Positions 9,334 to 18,804 of a stretch of 58,595 nt of DNA are shown here, piece by piece (position 1 is the stretch's first letter; every line of letters starts with the position of its first letter). Source of the DNA: Curtobacterium sp. Leaf183 (GTDB lineage Bacteria; Actinomycetota; Actinomycetes; Actinomycetales; Microbacteriaceae); the NCBI RefSeq assembly GCF_001424385.1, contig NZ_LMPO01000009.1, positions 240,885 to 299,479 on the forward strand, written 5' to 3'. Position numbers and translations under genes: made by a program. The notes under the pieces were generated by a model. It was not told the DNA's origin. It worked only from the letters and a program-made list of their open reading frames with translations, and ran no database searches.

Positions 9334-10862
9334 GCTGCCTCCTCGTGCGCTGGCGCGCGGGACCCATTCTGCTGCGTGCTGTTGGCCTGCGTCGAGTCGG
9401 TCCGGTGCGCCTCGCGCTCCGCACGGGCGGTGATGCGCTCGACCATGCCGGGGAAGATCACCCCGTGGAAGGGCAGGATGCCGTACCAGTACAGGCGCCC
9501 GGCGAGCCCCTGTGGGAAGTAGATCGCGCGCTGGTGGTAGTCGCAGCCCCCGTCGTCGGACGGGGTCACGGTCATCTCGAGCCAGGCACGACCCGGCGAC
9601 TTGAACTCGGCACGGAGCCGCAGGTAGCGCCCGCGGTCGAGTCGTTCCACGCGCCACCAGTCGAGCGCGTCGCCCTGTTCCAGGCGCTTCGGGTCGCGCC
9701 GCCCGCGGTTCAGGCCGACGCCACCCGCGATCTTGTCCATCCAGCCACGAGCAACCCACGCGAGCGGGAACGAGTACCAACCGTTCTCGCCGCCGATCGA
9801 CTCGACGACACTCCACACCGCCTCGGGTGGGGCCGAGGTGTGCCGGAGCCGGTCGTCGACGTAGACGGTGTGCCCGGCCCAGTCCGGGTCGCTCGGCAGG
9901 GGGTCGGCCGGGGTGCTCGCCAGCGTGGCGCTCCGCCAGCTCGTCGTGACCTCGCCCTTCCGCATCTTGGTCAGGGCCAGTCGGACCGCACGGCGGTACC
10001 CGGTGAGTCCGCCCTCGGGCCGCGGGACCACGTCGTCGATGTCGTGCTCGCGCTGCACGCACTCGAACTGCAGCGACTCGATGATCGGCGTCGCGAGCTT
10101 GCGCGGGATCGGGGTGACGGCGTTGAACCAGTGGGCGGCCAGGCCGGGGGTCATGACCGGGAGCGGCGAGATCGGGCGCTGCGGCAGCTTGGCCTCGACC
10201 GCGTAGCCATTGAGCATCTGCCCGTACCGCAGCACGTCGGGCCCGCCGATGTCGAAGGTCCGGTTGACGTCGGCGGGGATGTCGAGCGCCGCCACCAGGT
10301 AGTACAGGACGTCGCGCACGGCGATCGGCTGGATGTGGTTGCGCACCCATCGTGGTGTCGGCATCCACGGCAGCACGTCGGTGACGTGCCGGATCATCTC
10401 GAACGAGGTGCTGCCCGAACCGATGACGACACCGGCCTGGTAGGCGATCGTGGGGACGCCGGAGCCGAGCAGGACGTCGCCGACCTCTTTCCGGCTGCGG
10501 AGGTGCTTCGACAGCTCGCCGTCCGGGTGCAGCCCGCCGAGGTACACGAAACGACGGACACCCGCACGGTGCGCGACGTCGGCCATCGTCTGCGCGGCGT
10601 TCCGCTCGGCCTCCTCGAAGTCGCCGTCGGCACCCATGGCGTGCGCCAGGTAGTACACGGCCTCGATGCCGTCCACCGCCCGGCTGACGGCCTCGGCGTC
10701 CTGCAGGTCCCCCTGCACGACGTCGACGCGGTCACGCCACGGCACGTCGTCGAGCTTGGTGGGGGTGCGGACGAGGACCCGGACGCTGTGCCCGGCTTCG
10801 ATCAGGAGTGGGACGAGGCGACCGCCGATGTAGCCGGTGGCCCCGGTGACGAGGACGCGCAT
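9330..10862 (-). CDS. SDR oxidoreductase with DUF2867 domain
   Basis: A 510-residue fusion. The first 300 residues form an atypical extended SDR with the NAD(P)-binding GATGYIGG at residues 7-14 and a Tyr-containing YLAHAMG region. The last 160 residues match DUF2867, a lipid-binding-like domain with WWRVERLDRG and AWLEMTVTP. This architecture is frequent in actinobacteria and often described as a nucleoside-diphosphate-sugar epimerase-like protein (family knowledge). The ATG at 10862 gives the canonical MRVLVTGATG and lies 7 bases after TACCGT. First gene of a three-gene operon with the SGNH hydrolase and the small membrane protein. Confidence 0.88.
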   Translation of the reverse strand: MRVLVTGATGYIGGRLVPLLIEAGHSVRVLVRTPTKLDDVPWRDRVDVVQGDLQDAEAVSRAVDGIEAVYYLAHAMGADGDFEEAERNAAQTMADVAHRAGVRRFVYLGGLHPDGELSKHLRSRKEVGDVLLGSGVPTIAYQAGVVIGSGSTSFEMIRHVTDVLPWMPTPRWVRNHIQPIAVRDVLYYLVAALDIPADVNRTFDIGGPDVLRYGQMLNGYAVEAKLPQRPISPLPVMTPGLAAHWFNAVTPIPRKLATPIIESLQFECVQREHDIDDVVPRPEGGLTGYRRAVRLALTKMRKGEVTTSWRSATLASTPADPLPSDPDWAGHTVYVDDRLRHTSAPPEAVWSVVESIGGENGWYSFPLAWVARGWMDKIAGGVGLNRGRRDPKRLEQGDALDWWRVERLDRGRYLRLRAEFKSPGRAWLEMTVTPSDDGGCDYHQRAIYFPQGLAGRLYWYGILPFHGVIFPGMVERITARAEREAHRTDSTQANSTQQNGSRAPAHEEAA

Positions 10863-10869
10863 GCATGGC

Positions 10870-10875
10870 ACGGTA
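10870..10875 (-). promoter_or_regulatory. -10 hexamer of the SDR operon, probably leaderless
   Basis: TACCGT on the minus strand, 7 bases before the ATG at 10862. The divergent deoC hexamer starts only 18 bases away, so the two promoters must overlap in their -35 regions. Confidence 0.5.
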
Positions 10876-10893
10876 CGCCGTGCGCCTTGACGG

Positions 10894-10899
10894 TAGGCT
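10894..10899 (+). promoter_or_regulatory. -10 hexamer of deoC, probably leaderless
   Basis: TAGGCT followed by six bases and the GTG at 10906. No Shine-Dalgarno is possible in that spacing. Confidence 0.55.
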
Positions 10900-10905
10900 C
10901 GCCGG

Positions 10906-11637
10906 GTGGACAACGCAGCATTCCCCGTCACCGCCGACGCCGTCCGTCGGCTCATCGACCACGCGATCCTCAAGCCGGAGCTGACCCGCTCCGACGTGGA
11001 CGCACAGCTCGACGAGGCAGCAGCGCACCGCGTCTTCAGCGTCTGCGTCCGCCCGAGCGACGTCGCCCACGCGGTCGAGCGCCTGCAGGGCACGGGCGTC
11101 GGTGTCGGCACCGTCATCGGGTTCCCCCACGGCACGACCTCCACCGAGGCCAAGGTCGCCGAGTCGCTCCAGGCCCTGGCGGACGGCGCGTTCGAGCTGG
11201 ACATGGTGCAGAACATCGGCGCGGCCAGGTCTGGTGACTGGGAGCGCGTCGAGCGTGACGTCCGCGCGGTCGTCGACGCCGCCGGCGACACCGTCGTCAA
11301 GGTCATCCTCGAGACCGCGTTCCTGACCGACGACGAGGTCGTCGCGGCCAGCCGCGCGGCGACGTCGGCCGGGGCGGCGTTCGTCAAGACGTCGACCGGG
11401 TTCGCCGGCGGGGGCGCCACGGCCGAGCACATCGCACTCATGCGCCGGACCGTCGGTCCCGACACGGGCGTCAAGGCGTCCGGTGGCGTGCGCGGGCTCG
11501 ACACCCTGCTCGAGATGGTGCACGCCGGCGCCGACCGCATCGGCACCAGTGCCTCGGCCCGCATCCTCGACGAGGTCGCGCACCGCTCGGCGACCGGCAC
11601 CACGTCGGGCGTCGGCGACGACACGTCCTCGTACTGA
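10906..11637 (+). CDS. deoC: Deoxyribose-phosphate aldolase
   Basis: Cleaves 2-deoxyribose-5-phosphate to acetaldehyde and glyceraldehyde-3-phosphate in nucleoside catabolism. The 243-residue class I aldolase has the Schiff-base lysine in the FVKTSTGF motif, the second conserved lysine in VKASGGVRG, and the IGTSAS C-terminal phosphate-binding segment. The GTG at 10906 gives MDNAAFPVTADAV and fits a leaderless start. The stop codon is embedded in a pentanucleotide repeat. No deo-operon partners are adjacent. Confidence 0.94.
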   Translation: MDNAAFPVTADAVRRLIDHAILKPELTRSDVDAQLDEAAAHRVFSVCVRPSDVAHAVERLQGTGVGVGTVIGFPHGTTSTEAKVAESLQALADGAFELDMVQNIGAARSGDWERVERDVRAVVDAAGDTVVKVILETAFLTDDEVVAASRAATSAGAAFVKTSTGFAGGGATAEHIALMRRTVGPDTGVKASGGVRGLDTLLEMVHAGADRIGTSASARILDEVAHRSATGTTSGVGDDTSSY

Positions 11638-11659
11638 CCTGACCTGACCTGACCTGACC
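11635..11659 (+). repeat. TGACC pentanucleotide repeat, five copies
   Basis: Five perfect tandem TGACC units begin with the TGA stop codon of deoC. Copy-number change would not alter the protein because the stop lies in the first unit. Confidence 0.9.
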
Positions 11660-11758
11660 GGTCGGCGCCTGCCGACCACCAACCGAGCCGGGACGCGCTC
11701 GACGCGACGCAGCGTCGGCACGCGCCCCGAGCCTCCAGACCGCCGCATCGGAGCGCGC

Positions 11759-12712
11759 ATGTCGAACACCGGATCCATCCCCTCGTCCCTCGCCCTGGCC
11801 GTCGACCTCGGCGGCACGAAGGTCGAGGCCGCCCTGGTCACCGACGAGGGCATCGTCCTGCCCGGCACGCGGTTCCGGAGCCCGACCGGACCGCAGCGCA
11901 CGTCCGACGAGCTGCAGGCCGCGGTCGACGAGGCCGTGACGAACGCCCTCGGCGCCATGCCGGCCGACGCCGCCCTCGCGGGCGTGGGCATCGGCTCGGC
12001 TGGGCCGGTCGACGAGGAACACGGCCTCGTCTCACCCCTCAACATGCCCGTGTGGCGGGGGTACCCGCTCCGCGACCGCGTCGCCGCGCACGTCCCCGAC
12101 GGCACGCCGGTGACGCTCCGCATGGACGGGCTCGCGATCACCCTGGCCGAGCACTGGCTCGGCGCGGCGCAGGGCTCCGACCACGTGATGGGCATGATCG
12201 TCTCGACGGGCGTCGGTGGCGGGCTCATCCTGCACGGCCGGACCGTCAGCGGCCCGACCGGCAACGCAGGACACATCGGTCACGTCGAGTGCGGTGGGTA
12301 CGACGACCCGTGCGCCTGTGGCGGGACCGGATGCCTGGAGGCCGTGGCCAGCGGTCCGAAGACCGTCGCCTGGGCGAAGCGGCAGGGATTCACCGGGGAG
12401 ACCGGTGAGGACCTGGCCGCCGCGTACGCTGCCGGCGACGAGATCGCCGTCGCCGCCGTGCGACGCAGCGGGCGGGCGCTCGGCCAGGCGATCGCCGCGG
12501 CGACGTCGCTGGTCGACCTCGAGGTCGTCGCGATCGGCGGGGGCTTCTCCCACGTCACGCCGGACCTGTTCGAGTACGCCAGGCAGGCGGTCGCCGAGCG
12601 CGTCGAGTTCGGCTTCGTCACCAAGGTGCGGATCGTGCCGACCGGTCTGTCCCAGGACGGGCCGCTCATCGGCGCCGCCGCGCTGGTGCACCGGGCGCAC
12701 GTCCTGCGCTGA
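11759..12712 (+). CDS. ROK-family sugar kinase (glucokinase-like)
   Basis: Phosphorylates a hexose, probably glucose, with ATP. The 317-residue protein starts with the ATP-binding DLGGTK motif (about residues 19-24) and has the ROK sugar/zinc signature: GHIGHVECGG followed by CACGGTGCLEAVASG, with the Cys triad intact. There is no helix-turn-helix, so it is a kinase and not a ROK repressor. ATG at 11759 with a CGGAGC-like Shine-Dalgarno. It follows deoC after a 121-base gap. Substrate specificity (glucose, mannose, N-acetylglucosamine) cannot be fixed from the motifs. Confidence 0.9.
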   Translation: MSNTGSIPSSLALAVDLGGTKVEAALVTDEGIVLPGTRFRSPTGPQRTSDELQAAVDEAVTNALGAMPADAALAGVGIGSAGPVDEEHGLVSPLNMPVWRGYPLRDRVAAHVPDGTPVTLRMDGLAITLAEHWLGAAQGSDHVMGMIVSTGVGGGLILHGRTVSGPTGNAGHIGHVECGGYDDPCACGGTGCLEAVASGPKTVAWAKRQGFTGETGEDLAAAYAAGDEIAVAAVRRSGRALGQAIAAATSLVDLEVVAIGGGFSHVTPDLFEYARQAVAERVEFGFVTKVRIVPTGLSQDGPLIGAAALVHRAHVLR

Positions 12713-12765
12713 CGTCGGGCAGCGCCCGCTGTCCACAGCGCACCGGTCGCCGGGGCCACGTGCGG

Positions 12766-12771
12766 CAGGAT
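12766..12771 (+). promoter_or_regulatory. -10 hexamer before the hypothetical gene at 12778
   Basis: CAGGAT followed by exactly six bases and GTG, the same geometry as deoC and apt. Confidence 0.4.
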
Positions 12772-12777
12772 GTGCGG

Positions 12778-13323
12778 GTGCGTTCCTCCCGGCTGTTGAC
12801 GACGGACGACTGGCCCGAGGCAGAGCTCCGAGCCGCTGTCCTGGCCGGTGAGCTCGTGGCCGTCGGTGCGTGCTGGGCCTCGGTCGCCGAGCCGCAGGAC
12901 CCGGCGCTCCGTGCGGCGTCCTTCGCGTGGAGCGCCGCCGACCCACGGGTCATCGCGGCCGGGCGTTCCGCCGCCTGGGTCTGGGGTGCCTGTTCACGTC
13001 CGCCGCTCCCCCACGAGGCCTGCGTACCGGCGGGACAGCGCATCCGACAGGACGGCGACGTGCGCATCCGCGAGGTCGCGATCGTACCGGCCGACGTCGT
13101 CCGGATCGGGGGCGCGTCCGTCACGACGCCGGTGCGGACCGCGCTCGACCTGTTGCGGGTCGCGGGTCCGGCGGCGTGGGCTGGTCGCGCCGCCGTCGTG
13201 CACGGGCTGCTCGTGGCCGGCACGGTGTCCGCAGCGGACGTGTCCGACGCGCTGCGGGCGCTCGGGACCGTGCCGATGGTGCGTCAGGCCGAGCGGCGAC
13301 TCGCCGAGGTCAGCCGGCGATGA
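12778..13323 (+). CDS. Hypothetical protein, distantly AbiEi-like
   Basis: A 181-residue cytosolic protein I cannot assign firmly. The central part (AWVWGACSR then VTTPVRTALDLLR) resembles the winged-helix/antitoxin-like proteins of the AbiEi group that are common in Microbacteriaceae, but the length is short and no toxin gene is adjacent. The GTG at 12778 is chosen over GTGs at 12760 and 12772 because a -10-like hexamer ends six bases before it. It ends 14 bases before the convergent rel stop, with no obvious hairpin between. Confidence 0.6.
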   Translation: MRSSRLLTTDDWPEAELRAAVLAGELVAVGACWASVAEPQDPALRAASFAWSAADPRVIAAGRSAAWVWGACSRPPLPHEACVPAGQRIRQDGDVRIREVAIVPADVVRIGGASVTTPVRTALDLLRVAGPAAWAGRAAVVHGLLVAGTVSAADVSDALRALGTVPMVRQAERRLAEVSRR

Positions 13324-13337
13324 CGCGGGGCTCCCGG

Positions 13338-15671
13338 TCAGCCGGCGCTGACGCGGTACACGTCGTAGACGGCGTCGATGCGCCGTACCGCGTTCAGGAC
13401 ACGGTCGAGGTGCGTCGTGTCGCCCATCTCGAACACGAACCGCGAGAGCGCCAGGCGGTCGGACGAGGTCGACACCGTCGCCGACAGGATGTTCACGTGG
13501 TGGTCGGTGAGCACGCGCGTGACGTCGCTGAGGAGCCCGGACCGGTCGAGGGCCTCGATCTGGATCTGCACGAGGAACACCGACTTGGACGACGGCGCCC
13601 ACTCGACCTCGATCATCCGGTCGGGCTCGTTCATGAGCGACTTGACGTTGGTGCACGACGCCTGGTGCACGGAGACGCCCTGTCCGCGGGTGATGAAGCC
13701 CACGATCTGGTCCCCCGGCACCGGGGTGCAGCACTTGGCGAGCTTGACCAGGATGTCCGGCGCCCCGCGGACGAGCACACCGCTGTCGCTGTTGCGGAGC
13801 TGGCGGCTCGTCACCTGGCGCGGGAAGGAGAGCTCGGGCTCGTCGGTCTCCGTCTCGGTCTGGACGCCCGCCAGCACCTTCTCGATGACCGACTGCGTCG
13901 AGACGTGGCCCTCGCCGATCGCGGCGTAGAGCGCGGAGACGTCGTCGTACCGCATCGCCGAGGCGACCTCGGAGATGGAGTCCTGGCTCATGATGCGCTG
14001 GAGCGGCAGGTTCTGCTTGCGCATGGCGCGGGCGATCGCGTCACGGCCCTGCTCGATCGCCTCTTCGCGACGCTCCTTGGTGAACCACTGCTTGATCTTG
14101 TTGCGGGCACGGGGGCTGCGCACGAACGTCAGCCAGTCCTGGCTGGGCCCGGAGTCGGGGTTCTTCGACGTGAAGATCTCGACCACGTCCCCGCTGGACA
14201 GCGAGCTCTCGAGCGGCACCAGGCGACCGTTGACCTTGGCGCCCATGGTGCGGTGCCCGATCTCGGTGTGCACGGCGTAGGCGAAGTCGACCGGTGTCGC
14301 CCCGGCCGGCAGCCCGATGACCTTGCCCTGCGGCGTGAAGACGTAGGTCTCCTTCGCGCCGATCTCGTAGCGCAGCGAATCGAGGAACTCCCCCGGATCG
14401 CTGGTCTCGGCCTGCCAGTCGGTGATGTGCGCCAGCCACGCCATGTCCTGGTCGGTCTGGCTCGAGCTGTCGACGTCACGACCGGCGGCGCGCTGCTTGT
14501 ACTTCCAGTGGGCAGCGACGCCGAACTCCGCGCGCTGGTGCATCTCGTGCGTGCGGATCTGGATCTCGACCGGACGCCCCTGCGGCCCGAGGACCGACGT
14601 GTGCAGCGACTGGTAGAGGTTGAACTTCGGTGTGGCGATGTAGTCCTTGAAGCGCCCGGGCAGCGGTGTCCACCGCGCGTGCACCGAGCCGAGCATGGCG
14701 TAGCAGTCGCGCACGGTCGGCACCAGCACGCGGATGCCGACCAGGTCGTAGATCTCGTCGAACTCGCGCCCGCGCACGATCATCTTCTGGTAGATCGAGT
14801 AGTACTGCTTCGGCCGGCCCATGACGTCGCCACGCACCTTGGCCGCCTTGAGGTCCTTCTTGAGCGTGCCGATGACGTTCTGGACGAACTGCTCGCGCTT
14901 CGGCTGCCGTTCCTTGACCAGGCTGTCGATCTCGACGTAGAGCTTCGGGTGCAGGACCGCGAAGGACAGGTCCTCGAGCTCGAGCTTGATCATCTGGATG
15001 CCGAGCCGGTGCGCGAGCGGCGCGTAGATCTCGAGCGTCTCCTTCGCCTTGCGCGTGGCGGACGTCGACTCGACGAACCCCCAGGTGCGGGCGTTGTGCA
15101 GGCGGTCGGCCAACTTGATGACGAGCACCCGGATGTCCTTCGACATCGCGATCACCATCTTGCGGACGGTCTCGGCCTGGGCGCTGTCGCCGTACTTGAC
15201 CTTGTCGAGCTTGGTCACGCCGTCGACGAGCATCGCGATCTCGTCGCCGAAGTCCTGGCGGAGCTGGTCGAGCTGGTAGTCGGTGTCCTCGACCGTGTCG
15301 TGGAGCAGCGCAGCGGCGATCGTGATCGTGCCGATGCCCAGGTCGGCGAGGATCTGCGCGACCGCGACCGGGTGCGTGATGTACGGTTCGCCGGACTTGC
15401 GCTTCTGGCCGTCGTGCGCGCGCTCTGCGACCGAGTACGCACGCTCGATGAGGGTGACGTCGGCCTTCGGGTGGTGCGACCGGACCGTGCGGATCAGGGT
15501 GTCGACCGCACCGGCGGGCTGCGCACGGGAGAACAGGCGCGGGAGCAGGGACCGGAGCGACCCGAGGTTGCCCGTGGTGTTCGGGCCCAGCGGACTCGTG
15601 GGCTGCGAGGGCGACCCGGGGCGGCTCGGGACCGAGTCGTCCTGCTTCGCCGACTCACGGGTGTCCGTCAT
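13338..15671 (-). CDS. rel: Bifunctional (p)ppGpp synthetase/hydrolase
   Basis: Makes and degrades the alarmone (p)ppGpp, controlling the stringent response. The 777-residue protein has the full long-RSH layout: HD hydrolase domain with the intact HD of LLHDTVEDT at about 124-125, synthetase domain with DEIYDLVGIRV and YQSLHT, TGS domain, the conserved zinc-finger/helical region with KCCTPVPGDQIVGF, and a C-terminal ACT domain. Both catalytic halves look active. ATG at 15671 with a strong GGAGG. Last gene of the ruv-sec-rel block. Confidence 0.97.
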   Translation of the reverse strand: MTDTRESAKQDDSVPSRPGSPSQPTSPLGPNTTGNLGSLRSLLPRLFSRAQPAGAVDTLIRTVRSHHPKADVTLIERAYSVAERAHDGQKRKSGEPYITHPVAVAQILADLGIGTITIAAALLHDTVEDTDYQLDQLRQDFGDEIAMLVDGVTKLDKVKYGDSAQAETVRKMVIAMSKDIRVLVIKLADRLHNARTWGFVESTSATRKAKETLEIYAPLAHRLGIQMIKLELEDLSFAVLHPKLYVEIDSLVKERQPKREQFVQNVIGTLKKDLKAAKVRGDVMGRPKQYYSIYQKMIVRGREFDEIYDLVGIRVLVPTVRDCYAMLGSVHARWTPLPGRFKDYIATPKFNLYQSLHTSVLGPQGRPVEIQIRTHEMHQRAEFGVAAHWKYKQRAAGRDVDSSSQTDQDMAWLAHITDWQAETSDPGEFLDSLRYEIGAKETYVFTPQGKVIGLPAGATPVDFAYAVHTEIGHRTMGAKVNGRLVPLESSLSSGDVVEIFTSKNPDSGPSQDWLTFVRSPRARNKIKQWFTKERREEAIEQGRDAIARAMRKQNLPLQRIMSQDSISEVASAMRYDDVSALYAAIGEGHVSTQSVIEKVLAGVQTETETDEPELSFPRQVTSRQLRNSDSGVLVRGAPDILVKLAKCCTPVPGDQIVGFITRGQGVSVHQASCTNVKSLMNEPDRMIEVEWAPSSKSVFLVQIQIEALDRSGLLSDVTRVLTDHHVNILSATVSTSSDRLALSRFVFEMGDTTHLDRVLNAVRRIDAVYDVYRVSAG

Positions 15672-15716
15672 GCTGCGCCTCCAGGGACCTGATCCGACAA
15701 CACTACGCGCGTCGGG

Positions 15717-16064
15717 TCAGTGCCCGTGACCGCGTTCGCCTTCGGCGTCGCCGGTGCCCGGGTGGACGACGGGACCGCCCTGGGCCTCCCACGCCACCAT
15801 CCCGCCCGCCAGGTTGACCGCGGGGACACCCTGCTGCTCGAGCGCCTGGACGACGCGGGCGGAGCGCATGCCGGAGTGGCACACGACGATCGCGGGCTCG
15901 TCGGAAGACTCGATCTCGGTCCAGCGTTCGGCGAACTCGGACAGCGGGACGAGCGTGGCCTGCGGGGCGTGCACCTCGTCCCACTCGCCCTGTTCGCGCA
16001 CGTCGTACAGGCGTGCACCCGAGGCGATGCGCGCCATGGCTTCGTCGGTCGAGATCTCCTGCAC
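15717..16064 (-). CDS. Single-domain rhodanese-like sulfurtransferase
   Basis: A 115-residue rhodanese domain with the active-site loop VCHSGMRSA (catalytic Cys at about residue 62) and the LYDVRE start motif, so it probably carries a persulfide. The His/Gly-rich tail GERGHGH may bind metal. GTG start at 16064, five bases after the secF stop, so cotranscribed with secDF. In many actinobacteria this slot between secF and rel holds apt (family knowledge). Here apt lies elsewhere, at 26859-27401. Confidence 0.88.
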   Translation of the reverse strand: MQEISTDEAMARIASGARLYDVREQGEWDEVHAPQATLVPLSEFAERWTEIESSDEPAIVVCHSGMRSARVVQALEQQGVPAVNLAGGMVAWEAQGGPVVHPGTGDAEGERGHGH

Positions 16065-16069
16065 GGTGC

Positions 16070-17068
16070 TCAGACCTCCGCCGGGGTCTCCACTGCGGCA
16101 CGCTTTGCCGCAGCGGCCCGCTTCTTGTCGTCGGCCTGCTTGACCTTCGGCTCGCCCTCACGCAGGTGCGCGTACATCGGCGACGCGATGAAGATCGTCG
16201 AGTAGGTGCCGACGATGATGCCGATGAAGAGCGCGAGCGAGATGTCGCGCAGCGTCCCGGCACCGAGCACGTACGACCCGATGAACAGGATCGCGGCGAC
16301 GGGCAGCAGCGCCACGACCGAGGTGTTGATCGAGCGCACGAGCGTCTGGTTGACGGCCAGGTTCACAGACTGGACGAAGGTGCGGTGCGACTCCTGCGAC
16401 GTGTTCTCGCGGACCTTGTCGAACACCACCACGGTGTCGTAGAGCGAGTAGCCGAGGATCGTCAGGAAGCCGATCACCGCCGCAGGGGTGACCTCGAGGC
16501 CGACGATGCCGTACACGCCTGCGGTGATGAGCAGGTCGTGGAGCAGCGCGGCCATGGCCGACAGCGACATCTTCCAGGTGCGGAAGTACAGGGCCATGAA
16601 GACAGCCGCGAGCACCAGGAAGATCACCAGACCGCGGATGGCCTGGGACAGCACGTCGGCGCCCCAGGTCGCGCCGATGAAGGTCGAGGCGACCTCGGAG
16701 TCGTCGACGTTGTACGCGTCGGCGAGGGCGCTCTGCACGCGCGTCGTCTCGGCGTCGGTGAGCTGCCCGGTCTGCACGCGGATGCCGTGCGTGCCGAGCT
16801 GCGAGACACGCGGGATCTCGTCGGGGACGATCCGCTCGACGGTGTTCGTCGCCAGGTTCTGGTCGACGGTCTTGACGTCGGAGATCGTGAACTCGGAACC
16901 ACCGGTGAACTCGATGCCGAGCTGGTACCCGCCACGGAGCCACGGGACCGCGAGCGAGATGACGATGGCCGCGAGGGCGATCAGGTACCACAGGCGACGG
17001 CGTCCGACGATGTCGTACGACCGCTTGCCGGTGTAGAGGTCGTTCCCGAACTGGCTGAAGCTCGCCAT
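16070..17068 (-). CDS. secF: Protein translocase subunit SecF
   Basis: Membrane subunit of the SecDF complex, which uses the proton gradient to help pull exported proteins across the membrane. The 332-residue protein has the typical six helices, the large first periplasmic loop and the conserved GYSLYDTVVVFDKVREN segment. Its ATG shares one base with the secD stop. The C-terminal tail is Ala/Lys-rich. Operon order yajC-secD-secF-rhodanese-rel. Confidence 0.96.
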   Translation of the reverse strand: MASFSQFGNDLYTGKRSYDIVGRRRLWYLIALAAIVISLAVPWLRGGYQLGIEFTGGSEFTISDVKTVDQNLATNTVERIVPDEIPRVSQLGTHGIRVQTGQLTDAETTRVQSALADAYNVDDSEVASTFIGATWGADVLSQAIRGLVIFLVLAAVFMALYFRTWKMSLSAMAALLHDLLITAGVYGIVGLEVTPAAVIGFLTILGYSLYDTVVVFDKVRENTSQESHRTFVQSVNLAVNQTLVRSINTSVVALLPVAAILFIGSYVLGAGTLRDISLALFIGIIVGTYSTIFIASPMYAHLREGEPKVKQADDKKRAAAAKRAAVETPAEV

Positions 17069-18804
17069 CAGCTGTCCTTCCCGTCCGGCGTCTCGCCGGT
17101 GCCGGCCTTGCGCTCGGCGATGGTCTGTCGACGCTGTGCCTCACCGGCACTGCGCTGGCGCTTGCCGTCGACGATGGGTGCTCGGAACTGCGCACGACCG
17201 CGGTAGACCGCGCCGAGGGCCGACGGATCGAGCCCGGAGAAGCGGTGTCCCTCGTTGAAGAAGCGACGGCGCGAGATGAGCTGGAGCATCGGGTGGGTGA
17301 AGAGGATCACGACCACGATGTCGATGAGCGTCGTGAGCAGCAGCGTGAACGCGAAGCCCTTCACGTCGCTGACGGCCAGGATGTACAGCACGATCGCCGC
17401 GAGGAAGTTGATCGAGTCGGAGGCGATGATCGTCCGGAACGCACGGCGCCACCCCGACTCGACGGCTCCTTCGAGGGCACGGCCCTCGCGGAGCTCGTCG
17501 CGGATGCGCTCGAAGTAGACGATGAACGAGTCCGCCGTGATGCCGATCGCAACGATCAACCCCGCCACGCCCGCCAACGACAGGCGGTAGTCGACCCGCC
17601 ACGACATGATCGCGATCACCAGGTAGGTCAGCGCCGCGGCGACGCCGAGCGACAGGACCGTGACGAAGGCCAGCGCGCGGTACTGGATGATCGAGTAGAT
17701 GATCACCAGGATCAGGCCGATCAGGCCGGCGACGAGGCCGCCGATCAGCTGAGCGGTGCCGAGCGTCGCGGAGATGTTCTCGTTCGACTGCACCTTGAAG
17801 TTGATCGGCAGGGCACCGTACTTCAGCTGGTCGGCGAGGGTCTTCGCCGACTCGGCCGTGAACGACCCGCTGATCTGGGCCTTGCCGTTGGTGATCGCGC
17901 TGTTCGTGGTCGGCGCGGTGATGACGTTGCCGTCGAGCACGATCGCGAACTGGTTCTGCGGCTGCTGGAGCTTGACCAGACGGTTGGTGACCGTGCTGAA
18001 GTCCTTGGTGCCGGCGCCGTTGAACGTCAGGTTGACGGCCCACTCGCCGGTCGTGGTGCCCTGCGACGAGGTCGCGAGGCCCGATGTGGCGTTGCTGATG
18101 TCCGCACCGGAGACCTCGACCGGCCCGAGGATGAACTTCGAGGTGCCGTCCTGGTCGCACGTGACCAGGGGCTGGTCGTCCGGAGCGGCGGTGACGTCGT
18201 CCGGCGCCTTGCAGTTGTAGTTCGTGTAGAGGTCCTGCAGCCGCGGCGAGGCCCAGTTGAGGTCACTCGCGTTCGTCGGCTTCGCGGTCGGCGACGCCGG
18301 CAGGGACGCGGGCGGCGAGTACGGCGTCGGGGACGCCGTGGAGCCGGCCTTGCCGCCGACGGCGGTGTCCGTCGCTGCCTCGGTGTAGAGCACGGGGCGG
18401 AACGTGAGCTTCGCGGCGGCTTCGATGCGGGAGATCGTCTGCCGGTCGGGCTTGCCCGGGATGGACACGACGATGTTGTTCGCACCCTGCGTGTTGATCT
18501 CGGACTCGGACACACCGGTCGCGTCGATGCGCTGCCGGATGATGTCCACCGCCTGCTTGAGCTGCTCCGAGGTGACCGAGTCGCCGTCGGTGCTCTGCGC
18601 CGCCAGGGTCAGCTGCGTGCCGCCCTGCAGGTCGAGTGCGAGTTCGGGGACCCAGCTGGCCCCGGCGAACCACTTGCCCGTGGTGTCCTTGGTGGTGCTG
18701 GCGAGGATCGAGGCCGCCGTGTTGAGGCCGGCCAGGACCGCCATGATGATCACCAACCAGGTGAGCGAGCGCAGCGCTTTCTTGACGGGGGTCGGTCGTG
18801 CCAC
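17068..18804 (-). CDS. secD: Protein translocase subunit SecD
   Basis: Partner of SecF. The 578-residue protein has an N-terminal helix, the LDLQGGTQLTL motif, a large extracytoplasmic P1 region and five C-terminal helices with the ITADSFIVYFERIRDE motif. The P1 region contains an actinobacterial insertion rich in Pro/Ser/Ala between about residues 150 and 200. GTG at 18804 (MARPTPVKKALRS) is preferred over an in-frame upstream codon at 18843, which would add a polar stretch without family support. Stop overlaps the secF start. Confidence 0.94.
   Translation of the reverse strand: MARPTPVKKALRSLTWLVIIMAVLAGLNTAASILASTTKDTTGKWFAGASWVPELALDLQGGTQLTLAAQSTDGDSVTSEQLKQAVDIIRQRIDATGVSESEINTQGANNIVVSIPGKPDRQTISRIEAAAKLTFRPVLYTEAATDTAVGGKAGSTASPTPYSPPASLPASPTAKPTNASDLNWASPRLQDLYTNYNCKAPDDVTAAPDDQPLVTCDQDGTSKFILGPVEVSGADISNATSGLATSSQGTTTGEWAVNLTFNGAGTKDFSTVTNRLVKLQQPQNQFAIVLDGNVITAPTTNSAITNGKAQISGSFTAESAKTLADQLKYGALPINFKVQSNENISATLGTAQLIGGLVAGLIGLILVIIYSIIQYRALAFVTVLSLGVAAALTYLVIAIMSWRVDYRLSLAGVAGLIVAIGITADSFIVYFERIRDELREGRALEGAVESGWRRAFRTIIASDSINFLAAIVLYILAVSDVKGFAFTLLLTTLIDIVVVILFTHPMLQLISRRRFFNEGHRFSGLDPSALGAVYRGRAQFRAPIVDGKRQRSAGEAQRRQTIAERKAGTGETPDGKDS

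Noticed and set aside
12870..15692. Plus-strand open frame of 940 codons
   Set aside because: It is antisense to rel and the gene at 12778, rich in Arg/Asp, with no family resemblance; a by-product of high GC.
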